Origin: Oscillospiraceae bacterium
Lineage (GTDB): Bacteria; Bacillota; Clostridia; Oscillospirales; Ruminococcaceae
DNA: 21,791 nt
Reading direction: 5' to 3'
NCBI GenBank assembly: GCA_020024235.1
Contig: JAHHUA010000010.1
Coordinates: 1 to 21,791 of the forward strand
This document shows, in pieces, positions 1 to 5,725 of the stretch. Below the pieces are notes generated by a model. That model searched no databases, was not told the DNA's origin, and worked only from the letters and a program-made list of their open reading frames with translations. The translations under genes and the position numbers were made by a program. Every line of letters begins with the position of its first letter. The stretch's first letter is position 1.

Positions 1-321
1 GTTTCTGATTTCTTGTCAATACTTTTTAAATAAATATTAACATCAAATATATTTTTTATTAATATTCACAACAATTATTTTATTTTGATGTATAAAATGA
101 CAAAAATTTTAATTAAATGTTATGAAAATAGTTTTTCATAAATCAGCTATAACAGGAGTGGCTGATAAGATATAATCATTCAATCCATATAACAGACCAC
201 CTTGTATTCTTAATTCAGTTATAGATTATACGTTGCTGAAAGTCTATCTTTTATTTTGCAAGTGCTATCTCAGAAATTAAGAGTACTTCTTACTTTATTT
301 TATGACAGATTATTTAAAACA
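1..321. other. AT-rich region without a recognisable gene
   Basis: I find no supported gene in this stretch. It is very AT-rich and has stops in all frames. On the minus strand a perfect TTGACA hexamer lies at 14-19. If it is a -35 box, its -10 box and gene lie beyond the left edge of the window. Two small hairpins are visible: 121-128 with 133-140 (8 bp, 4-nt loop) and 142-147 with 161-166 (6 bp). Neither is followed by a clear T-tract, and I cannot assign a function to either. Confidence 0.5.
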
Positions 322-374
322 AAAAAGCCACTTAACAAATGTCTACAATATAGAACATCGTTCAGTGGCTTTTT
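322..374 (-). terminator. Rho-independent terminator after the 56-aa ORF
   Basis: An 11-bp perfect inverted repeat (322-332 with 364-374, AAAAAGCCACT and its complement) surrounds a loop that can extend the stem with further pairs (ATGT/ACAT). Reading leftward the stem ends in a T-run. The hairpin starts only 3 bases after the stop of the small ORF at 377. Because both arms carry A/T runs it could work in both directions. Confidence 0.85.
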
Positions 375-376
375 AG

Positions 377-547
377 TTATTGTTTATTTTGATTTTCTGC
401 ATTAAGAAAATATTTTTTTAATGCAGAGTGTTTTGATATGTTATTAATTTTTTGCACGGCTGCATCGTACGGTAATACGGCTTTTTCCGCTGTATGTACA
501 GGTATTAAATTCTGGCGTATATTTCTTATTTGATATTCCTTTTGCAT
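377..547 (-). CDS. Small hypothetical protein, 56 aa
   Basis: I do not recognise this protein. The ATG at 547 is chosen over an upstream in-frame start at 580 because a ribosome site (AGGGTGA) lies 6-7 bases before it. The product starts MQKEYQIRNIRQ, is basic and polar, and has no signal peptide, membrane segment or cysteine. A middle stretch (about residues 19-40, EKAVLPYDAAVQKINNIS) could form helices. A strong terminator follows the stop directly, which supports a real, translated gene. It lies 91 bp after the M50-like gene with no terminator between, so it may be the last gene of that transcript. No clear promoter was found in the gap. The function is unknown. Confidence 0.55.
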   Translation of the reverse strand: MQKEYQIRNIRQNLIPVHTAEKAVLPYDAAVQKINNISKHSALKKYFLNAENQNKQ

Positions 548-638
548 AAAAATCACCCTATCTATTAGATATTTTATCATACTGTCTAATAAATGGGGTG
601 CAGTTCAGTATTGTATATGTGGTGTTTATTTTTAATAT

Positions 639-1772
639 TTAATTATTCTGTTTTTGCTTTGCATTATATATTTCCAGTGCTATATCCATAAGCTCTCTTT
701 CACTGTCCAAATCAGATTTATATGGGTATTTTTTGGAAATTTTATCAAAACATTCCCGTATTTTCTGAGCCTTTTGGGGATCATTTTCATTTAACAGACA
801 TTTTGCATATTCAGTTCTCATAACTGATGAGCTTCCTTTCATGGCTTTCATATAATTAATCTGCTCTTTTGTCATTAATTCATTTATAATTTCCTGTCTG
901 TTTTCGCCAATATATTCACAGTAAATCCTGTCGCAAGCAATCACGCATTTATGCAGTCCCACCATGGCAATTTCACTGTTTAAAAGACTGTCAGCTAATT
1001 GAGCAGCTGAGTCAAAATCTTTGGCATCCATAAATCTGTTTTCTCTAAATACAGCTACAGCTGTTGACACAGGGTTTTTCATTGCCTCTTTTGACGGAAT
1101 TTCAAACCACTCATCAGGCATATCTTTTAGTCTTACATCATTGCACATCATTTCATTCATTTTAAGCTGAAACCATAAACCTTTTCTAACTTCTGGGTTT
1201 TTTGCCAAAGAAATTGCATTTTTTCCATCATTATCAATAAGCCCCATAGTCATAGGTATACCGTTAATTAAAGCAGTAAAAATTCCAAAAAGAAAAACCA
1301 TCAGTAAAAAAATATAAAGTTTGCCTTCCGTAAACATAATTAAAGGAAAAATTGCCGCTGAAAAAACAAGATTTAAAATCACTCCTCCCATATTATAAAT
1401 AACTACGGGAAATTTGCCGTTTATCATATCAGGCGGAGACATAAGACATTGACCTCCTGTGCCGGCAACAGAATAATTTCCAAATGTAAGTTTTCCGTTT
1501 TTCTTGATTAGCATAAACCTGCCTACTCGAAATGACAAAAATTTATATCCACTTAAAAGTCCAAAAATTAAGTGCCCTGCTTCATGAACAATGGTCTGTA
1601 TATAAAATGCAACCGTTAATAGCAGTATTTCAACTATTAAAAATATAAAATATTGTTTCAAAGTAAAATTTTCTAGGTTAGGTGCAATGGCAAATCCAAT
1701 TGCAAATCCCATTAGCAGTCCAATTACTATTCCAAAAATTGATCTATGAGCTGATGTTTTCTTTTTCTTCAT
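639..1772 (-). CDS. M50-type (site-2 protease-like) membrane metalloprotease homologue
   Basis: The product is a 377-residue membrane protein. After a basic N-terminus there is a membrane segment (about 11-30) and a second (about 42-60) running into HEAGH at residues 63-67. This is the HExxH zinc motif of intramembrane M50/site-2 proteases. A further hydrophobic pair (about 123-175) contains YNMGGVILN, resembling the region that supplies the third metal ligand in this family. The last 190 residues or so are soluble, charged and predicted helical, with no family I recognise. The start is supported by GGAGG five bases before ATG, and the gene has its own promoter (1804-1832). Substrate and role are unknown. 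It is not RseP, which is encoded at 18209-19240. It may instead be a related inactive or specialised member. Confidence 0.75.
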   Translation of the reverse strand: MKKKKTSAHRSIFGIVIGLLMGFAIGFAIAPNLENFTLKQYFIFLIVEILLLTVAFYIQTIVHEAGHLIFGLLSGYKFLSFRVGRFMLIKKNGKLTFGNYSVAGTGGQCLMSPPDMINGKFPVVIYNMGGVILNLVFSAAIFPLIMFTEGKLYIFLLMVFLFGIFTALINGIPMTMGLIDNDGKNAISLAKNPEVRKGLWFQLKMNEMMCNDVRLKDMPDEWFEIPSKEAMKNPVSTAVAVFRENRFMDAKDFDSAAQLADSLLNSEIAMVGLHKCVIACDRIYCEYIGENRQEIINELMTKEQINYMKAMKGSSSVMRTEYAKCLLNENDPQKAQKIRECFDKISKKYPYKSDLDSERELMDIALEIYNAKQKQNN

Positions 1773-1803
1773 TTTTTCCTCCGTAAATTATATGTTTTTT
1801 TTT

Positions 1804-1832
1804 ATTATACAAAAATATTATAGAAATTTCAA
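1804..1832 (-). promoter_or_regulatory. Promoter of the M50-like gene
   Basis: Reading leftward, TTGAAA (1827-1832) and TATAAT (1804-1809) are separated by 17 bp, a near-consensus housekeeping promoter. The predicted 5' untranslated region is only about 25 bases and contains the GGAGG ribosome site. Confidence 0.75.
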
Positions 1833-1886
1833 TATTTTATGAGATTAATTTGACCTAATTATTTTTAACTATTAATGTATAAATGA

Positions 1887-1930
1887 AAGCACTGAGCTAA
1901 TATATCATATACTATATCAGCTGAGTGCTT
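1887..1930 (-). terminator. Terminator-like hairpin after metK
   Basis: The arms AAGCACT (1887-1893) and AGTGCTT (1924-1930) form 7 bp. After one G-G or C-C mismatch the stem continues through AGCT/AGCT and further A/T pairs. It begins 23 bp after the metK stop. The T-tract on the minus strand is short (CTTTCATTT), so termination may be partial. Confidence 0.6.
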
Positions 1931-1953
1931 AAAATGTTTTTTATTAAGTTATT

Positions 1954-3135
1954 TTATTTACAGAGTGCTTTAAGTTCTTCAACTTTATCTGTGTTTTCCC
2001 ATTTAACGCCCAAATCTTCTCTTCCCATATGACCGTAAGCAGCAAGTTGTCTGTAGATAGGCTTTCTCAAGTCCAGCATCTTAATTATAGCTTCAGGACG
2101 CAAATCAAATACCTTGTTTACAGCTTCAACCAACTTTTCTTCAGAAACTTTTCCTGTACCAAATGTGTTTACATTGATAGAAACAGGTTTTGCAACACCG
2201 ATTGCATATGCAAGCTGTACTTCACATTTGTCAGCAAGTCCTGCAGCAACTATATTTTTAGCCACATATCTTGCAGCATATGCAGCACTTCTGTCAACTT
2301 TTGTTGGGTCTTTTCCGGAGAATGCACCACCACCATGTCTTCCATATCCACCGTAAGTATCAACAATAATCTTTCTTCCTGTAAGTCCGGCATCACCCTG
2401 TGGTCCACCGATTACAAATCTTCCTGTCGGATTTATGTAGATTTTTGTATTATCGTCCATAAGTTCAGAAGGAACAATTTCCTTAACTACATATTTAATA
2501 ATATCCTCTCTGAGTTTGCTCATTTCCACATCTGGGCTGTGCTGATTGGAAATAACGATAGTATCAATTCTTACAGGCTTGTCATCTTCATATTCCACTG
2601 TAACCTGAGTTTTACCGTCAGGACGAAGGTAATCAACAACTCCGTCTTTTCTTATTTTAGCAAGCTGTTTTGACAATTTATGAGCAAGAGAGATTGCCAT
2701 AGGCATAAGTTCTTTTGTTTCGTTACAAGCGTAGCCAAACATCATACCCTGGTCGCCTGCACCTGTTACAAATCCATCATCTTCAGAATTTTCTTTAGCT
2801 TCCATGGATTTATCAACACCTAAAGCAATATCGGGTGATTGTTCGCTTATGCTAGTTACAACTGCACAGGTTTCACAGTCAAAACCGTATTTGCTTCTTG
2901 TATAACCTATATCTCTTACTACATTTCTTGCTATTGCGGGAATATCAACATAGCAGTTTGTAGTTATTTCACCGATAATATTTATAATACCTGTGGTACA
3001 GCTTGTTTCACAGGCAACACGACCGTTAGGGTCTTTTTCCATAATTGCATCCAATACTGCGTCGGAAATTTGGTCGCAAATTTTGTCCGGATGTCCTTCT
3101 GTAACTGATTCTGATGTAAATAAATATCTTGCCAT
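1954..3135 (-). CDS. metK: S-adenosylmethionine synthetase
   Basis: MetK makes S-adenosylmethionine from methionine and ATP in the cytoplasm. The 393-residue product has the normal family length. Family signatures are EGHPDK at 13-18 (catalytic His and metal-binding Asp), GAGDQG at 125-130 (ATP-binding loop) and GGGAFSGKD at 268-276 (phosphate-binding P-loop-like motif). The start is ATG at 3135 with AAGGAAG ten bases upstream. The gene stands alone between its own promoter and SAM-I riboswitch (3179-3371) and a downstream hairpin. Its expression should therefore fall when SAM is plentiful. Nothing in the protein looks unusual. Confidence 0.98.
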   Translation of the reverse strand: MARYLFTSESVTEGHPDKICDQISDAVLDAIMEKDPNGRVACETSCTTGIINIIGEITTNCYVDIPAIARNVVRDIGYTRSKYGFDCETCAVVTSISEQSPDIALGVDKSMEAKENSEDDGFVTGAGDQGMMFGYACNETKELMPMAISLAHKLSKQLAKIRKDGVVDYLRPDGKTQVTVEYEDDKPVRIDTIVISNQHSPDVEMSKLREDIIKYVVKEIVPSELMDDNTKIYINPTGRFVIGGPQGDAGLTGRKIIVDTYGGYGRHGGGAFSGKDPTKVDRSAAYAARYVAKNIVAAGLADKCEVQLAYAIGVAKPVSINVNTFGTGKVSEEKLVEAVNKVFDLRPEAIIKMLDLRKPIYRQLAAYGHMGREDLGVKWENTDKVEELKALCK

Positions 3136-3188
3136 TTTTTTCAGCTTCCTTTCATATTTTCTATGTTTATTTCTTCTTCCGAGCGCAT

Positions 3189-3216
3189 AAAAAACGCCCG
3201 GCTTATTTACCGAGCG
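3189..3216 (-). terminator. SAM-responsive intrinsic terminator in the metK leader
   Basis: On the minus strand CGCTCGG (3216-3210) pairs with CCGGGCG (3201-3195), 7 bp with one G-U pair, followed by six Ts (3194-3189). It directly follows the SAM-I aptamer and serves as its expression platform. The upstream segment 3234-3243 is a perfect 10-base complement to 3203-3212 and can form the competing antiterminator. Confidence 0.9.
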
Positions 3217-3223
3217 TATTAAA

Positions 3224-3320
3224 ACTCATCTTTCGGTAAATAACCGTAGGAATTAGCACCTTGCATAATGCAGGTTGCCGGGCTTCGCAGGGCCTGTTCC
3301 CTCTGCCACTCTTGATAAGT
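3224..3320 (-). promoter_or_regulatory. SAM-I (S-box) riboswitch aptamer
   Basis: The minus-strand sequence carries the S-box hallmarks. P1 is ACTTATC (3320-3314) with GATGAGT (3230-3224). Then come the AAGAGTGGCAGAGGGA block, the GCCCGGCAACC block, the P3 hairpin, the GGTGCTAATTCC segment, P4 (CGGT/ACCG) and GAAAGATGAG at the 3' end. In this class SAM binding stabilises P1 and lets the terminator form. Its place directly before metK fits feedback control of SAM synthesis. Confidence 0.97.
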
Positions 3321-3342
3321 AAATATTCACTTTGCATATTCA

Positions 3343-3371
3343 ATATTACATCATTTAATTTAGTATGTCAA
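3343..3371 (-). promoter_or_regulatory. metK promoter
   Basis: TTGACA (3366-3371) and TAATAT (3343-3348) on the minus strand are spaced by 17 bp. The predicted transcript start, near 3336, lies just ahead of the SAM-I aptamer. Confidence 0.85.
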
Positions 3372-3436
3372 TAGTTTTTTAAAGTGTTTTTAAATTTTAC
3401 ATAATTTATCCTAAAAAAGTACATATTTCAGCATTT

Positions 3437-4048
3437 TTAGATTTTATGAATGACAGCTGACACTCTCTTATACAAAATCCATGTAACAGCTGACAAAATA
3501 ATACCCTTTATAAGGTTAAACGGAACTGCTCCGAAAAGTACATAGGTATTGATGTTGCCTATAAGCGGATTTACTTTTGCACAGGTGGAAATAATAGCAT
3601 CAATAGGCATTACATTTGAATAGAAAGGTATAAGCATAAATTTATTTGCCAATGCACCTGTAACAGTCATAACCGCAGTTCCTGCCAAAATTCCCATAAA
3701 TGCGTGTTTTTTATCATTGTGTTTGTGATAAATAAGGGCAGCAGTTACTGCAAATGAGGAAATAACCAAAAAGTCCGCAAGTTCTCCCACACCGCCCGTC
3801 TGAGTAGACATAAGATGAATTAAATCCTTAACCGCTGTAACCATAACTGCATTCCAAGGACCAATAATAAAAGCTGCCATAAGAATTGCCACTCCGCTTA
3901 AATCCACTTTCAGAAACGGCGGCATAAAGGGCAATGGAAATTCCACATACATAAGCAAAGTGGAAATGGCAGCAAAAAGTGCTGCTTTGGTTAAAATTGC
4001 AACTTTTTGATTTTTAATAAGATGTGTGTTTACTGTTGTTTCTTTCAT
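3437..4048 (-). CDS. ribU: Riboflavin ECF transporter substrate-binding subunit
   Basis: This is the membrane S component of an energy-coupling-factor transporter, most likely binding riboflavin. The 203-residue product is highly hydrophobic with about six membrane segments. The start of the core, PFLKVDLSGVAILMAAFIIGP-like (around residues 44-64), resembles the RibU/ECF S-subunit pattern. The substrate is supported mainly by the FMN riboswitch that precedes the gene. The shared ATPase and T subunits are not in this window, as is usual for group II ECF systems. ATG at 4048 follows AAAGAGGT by about seven bases. That ribosome site can be folded into a hairpin (4057-4075). A separate promoter, aptamer and terminator make this a single-gene unit. 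Confidence 0.9.
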   Translation of the reverse strand: MKETTVNTHLIKNQKVAILTKAALFAAISTLLMYVEFPLPFMPPFLKVDLSGVAILMAAFIIGPWNAVMVTAVKDLIHLMSTQTGGVGELADFLVISSFAVTAALIYHKHNDKKHAFMGILAGTAVMTVTGALANKFMLIPFYSNVMPIDAIISTCAKVNPLIGNINTYVLFGAVPFNLIKGIILSAVTWILYKRVSAVIHKI

Positions 4049-4055
4049 TTTAATT

Positions 4056-4081
4056 ACCTCTTTCTTTTTAAGAGGCTGTTT
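4056..4081 (-). promoter_or_regulatory. Possible ribosome-site-sequestering hairpin of ribU
   Basis: On the minus strand CCTCTT (4075-4070) can pair with AAGAGG (4062-4057), which is the ribU Shine-Dalgarno sequence, over a 7-nt loop. The segment AAACAGCCTCTT (4081-4070) containing the anti-SD strand is also complementary at 11 of 12 positions to AAGAGACTGTTT (4324-4313). That stretch lies at the 5' end of the same leader and includes the P1 5' strand of the FMN aptamer. The pairings are visible in the sequence. A regulatory role is inferred. Confidence 0.45.
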
Positions 4082-4118
4082 AGTCTGGAAAATCTTTTTT
4101 CAGATTTACTTTTGCAAT

Positions 4119-4151
4119 AAAAAAACCCCCGGATTTTTAATAAACCGAGGG
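4119..4151 (-). terminator. FMN-responsive intrinsic terminator in the ribU leader
   Basis: Minus-strand CCCTCGG (4151-4145) pairs with CCGGGGG (4132-4126), 7 bp with one G-U pair and extra A/T pairs towards the loop, followed by seven Ts (4125-4119). It lies 45 bases after the FMN aptamer and about 70 bases before the ribU start, so it is the likely transcriptional off-switch. Confidence 0.88.
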
Positions 4152-4195
4152 CACAACAAAACTAAATATATCCAAAAGATACACCTGTAGAATAT

Positions 4196-4317
4196 TGTTT
4201 CTTCATTCCGGACTTTACCGTCGGTTCGGGGATTTAACCCAAATCTGCTTTCGCTCGCGGACTCGTAAGGCAATGCTTCTTTACCGCCGGTGAGGAATTA
4301 CACCTCGCCCTGAAACA
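4196..4317 (-). promoter_or_regulatory. FMN riboswitch (RFN element) aptamer
   Basis: The minus strand shows the RFN consensus. P1 is TGTTTC (4317-4312) with GAAACA (4201-4196). Then come AGGGCGAGGTGTAATTCC, TCACCGGCGGTA, AGTCCGCGAGC, GACGGTAAAGTCCGG and ATGAAGAAAC. These blocks make six helices round the FMN site in this class. FMN binding is expected to favour the following terminator and shut down ribU. Confidence 0.97.
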
Positions 4318-4338
4318 GTCTCTTTAATTTTCAATAAG

Positions 4339-4367
4339 ATTATATCTTATTTTAACTGATTTGTCAA
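4339..4367 (-). promoter_or_regulatory. ribU promoter
   Basis: A consensus TTGACA (4362-4367) and TATAAT (4339-4344) with a 17-bp spacer read leftward into the FMN riboswitch. The -35 box lies one base after the T-tract of the rnhA terminator, so the two transcription units are packed with almost no spacer. Confidence 0.92.
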
Positions 4368-4368
4368 G

Positions 4369-4407
4369 AAAAACTAAAGGATAAAACATTTCTGTTTTAT
4401 CCCTTAG
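4369..4407 (-). terminator. Rho-independent terminator of the cdaA-rnhA unit
   Basis: A 14-bp stem (4394-4407 with 4374-4387; CTAAGGGATAAAAC and its complement, one G-U pair) has a 6-nt loop and a run of five Ts at 4373-4369. It lies six bases after the rnhA stop. Confidence 0.93.
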
Positions 4408-4413
4408 CTTATG

Positions 4414-4851
4414 CTAAAAAATTTTTTTGCTTTCCGCCACTGCCATATCATCACATCTCTCATTTTCGGGATGACCTGCATGACCTTTAACCCACACAAG
4501 TTCACATTTATGTTTTTTCATAAGTTCCAGTATTTCCTGCCATAAATCAGAATTTAATGCAGGTTTTTTGTCTTTTTTTATCCAGTTGTTTTTTTGCCAG
4601 CTATAAACCCAGCCTTTTTCCACAGCATCTATAAAATACTTTGAATCACTGTAAATTGTAACTTCACAGGGTTCTTTCAGAGCTTTAAGCCCCATTATAA
4701 CTGCTGTAAGTTCCATACGATTATTGGTAGTTTCCTTTTCACCGCCGCTGAGTTCTTTCACATAAGCACCGTATTTGAGAATGGTTCCCCAGCCTCCAGG
4801 ACCCGGGTTTCCCGAACAGGCTCCATCAGTAAATATATTTATTTTTTTCAT
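4414..4851 (-). CDS. rnhA: Ribonuclease HI
   Basis: This enzyme cuts the RNA strand of RNA-DNA hybrids in the cytoplasm. From ATG at 4851 the product is 145 residues, the usual single-domain length. The four metal-binding acidic residues are present: D9 (FTDGACSGNPGPGGW), E47 (NNRMEL), D69 (YSDSKY) and D134 (NERCDD). The loop histidine H123 (VKGHAGH) is also present. An in-frame TTG at 4863 would add four residues (MGFF), but its AGAAG box is too close to it. I prefer the ATG with moderate certainty. The gene follows the PAP2 gene by 16 bp and is the last of its unit. Confidence 0.95.
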   Translation of the reverse strand: MKKINIFTDGACSGNPGPGGWGTILKYGAYVKELSGGEKETTNNRMELTAVIMGLKALKEPCEVTIYSDSKYFIDAVEKGWVYSWQKNNWIKKDKKPALNSDLWQEILELMKKHKCELVWVKGHAGHPENERCDDMAVAESKKIF

Positions 4852-4867
4852 AAAAAAACCCAATCTT

Positions 4868-5701
4868 CTAAGCTTTCATTTTTTTAAATATCCATGGATA
4901 AATTCCCACTGTAAATATTGACAAAACACCGTATTTAACAATATACATATAATTATTAATTATAGGCAAATATTTGCCCATAACCCAGTTTAAAGCTACA
5001 GTAAGTAAAAGTCCAAAGAAAAATCTGAAATTTCTGATAAATTTTGTTTTTGGTTTTCCAAAATTAACAGCTTTTTTCTCTATGATAATTCCCAAAAAAA
5101 ATCCAAGACAAAGTCCATAGGATTTATAAAAATCCGCAGTGGGATTAAATAAAAATCCCAAAGTAAAAACAGCTGTAAGTACACCGCTGATTAAAATTTC
5201 ATTGCGGATATATTCAAAAATTGCCGCAAAACCGAAAGGAAGCACAAAACCTATTAAAATTCCCCACAGTACATCGCTTGGATAATGTACACCCAAATAT
5301 AACCTGGAAATTCCCACTGAAAAAACTATAATCACAGAAATAATTTTAAATGTCATATTGCTTTTTAAAATATTAAGTGATGTAAAAAGGGAACTTGCAT
5401 TTATGCTGTGAATACTGGGCATGGAATAACCTGTGGCAGTTTCTGTTCGAATACTTCTTATTCCAGGCTGTCCGATAGGTCTGGGTGCCCTTATAATGTC
5501 TTTTGCCATATTGCCTATTGTAATGCAAGAAACTACTGATTCCATTACATAAATTCCTTTATTTTTATCCACACACCAATATATAAAAGCAATTATCGGA
5601 ATTATCAAAAATTCCTCACCCATCATAGTAATAAATTTAAAAATAATATCTGCAAACGGCGACGCCATTTTTTGTATGAATTTTATTATTTCCAGTTCCA
5701 T
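4868..5701 (-). CDS. PAP2-superfamily membrane phosphatase
   Basis: The product is a 277-residue polytopic membrane protein with the complete three-part phosphatase signature: K67-x6-R74-P75, P95-S-I-H98, and S132-R133...H139...D143 (SRLYLGVHYPSD). In this superfamily these residues form the phospho-histidine active site on the outer face of the membrane. Members dephosphorylate lipid phosphates such as undecaprenyl diphosphate or phosphatidic acid. The exact substrate cannot be read from the sequence. The N-terminal half also resembles the sphingosine-phosphatase-like branch. ATG at 5701 follows AAGGGGATG. It lies 24 bp after the FAD-dependent dehydrogenase gene and 16 bp before rnhA. A link to the isoprenoid and UppS genes further upstream is only suggestive. 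Confidence 0.88.
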   Translation of the reverse strand: MELEIIKFIQKMASPFADIIFKFITMMGEEFLIIPIIAFIYWCVDKNKGIYVMESVVSCITIGNMAKDIIRAPRPIGQPGIRSIRTETATGYSMPSIHSINASSLFTSLNILKSNMTFKIISVIIVFSVGISRLYLGVHYPSDVLWGILIGFVLPFGFAAIFEYIRNEILISGVLTAVFTLGFLFNPTADFYKSYGLCLGFFLGIIIEKKAVNFGKPKTKFIRNFRFFFGLLLTVALNWVMGKYLPIINNYMYIVKYGVLSIFTVGIYPWIFKKMKA

Positions 5702-5725
5702 TACATCATCCCCTTACTAATATTT

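Noticed and set aside
2029..2673. Long plus-strand open frame opposite metK
   Set aside because: It is the antisense shadow of an intact metK, has a cysteine- and serine-rich composition without family features, and has no ribosome site.
3142..3187. 15-codon leader ORF between the SAM-I terminator and metK
   Set aside because: It has no ribosome site of its own, and a riboswitch already explains the leader. I see no regulatory codon run.
3420..3450. Hairpin CTAAAAA/TTTTTAG at the ribU stop as a terminator
   Set aside because: The stem is nearly all A-T with a long loop and no following T-run, so it is probably chance in AT-rich DNA.
4852..4863. TTG start for rnhA adding four residues
   Set aside because: The AGAAG sequence lies too close to the TTG, and RNase HI proteins normally start just before the first strand, as with the ATG at 4851.
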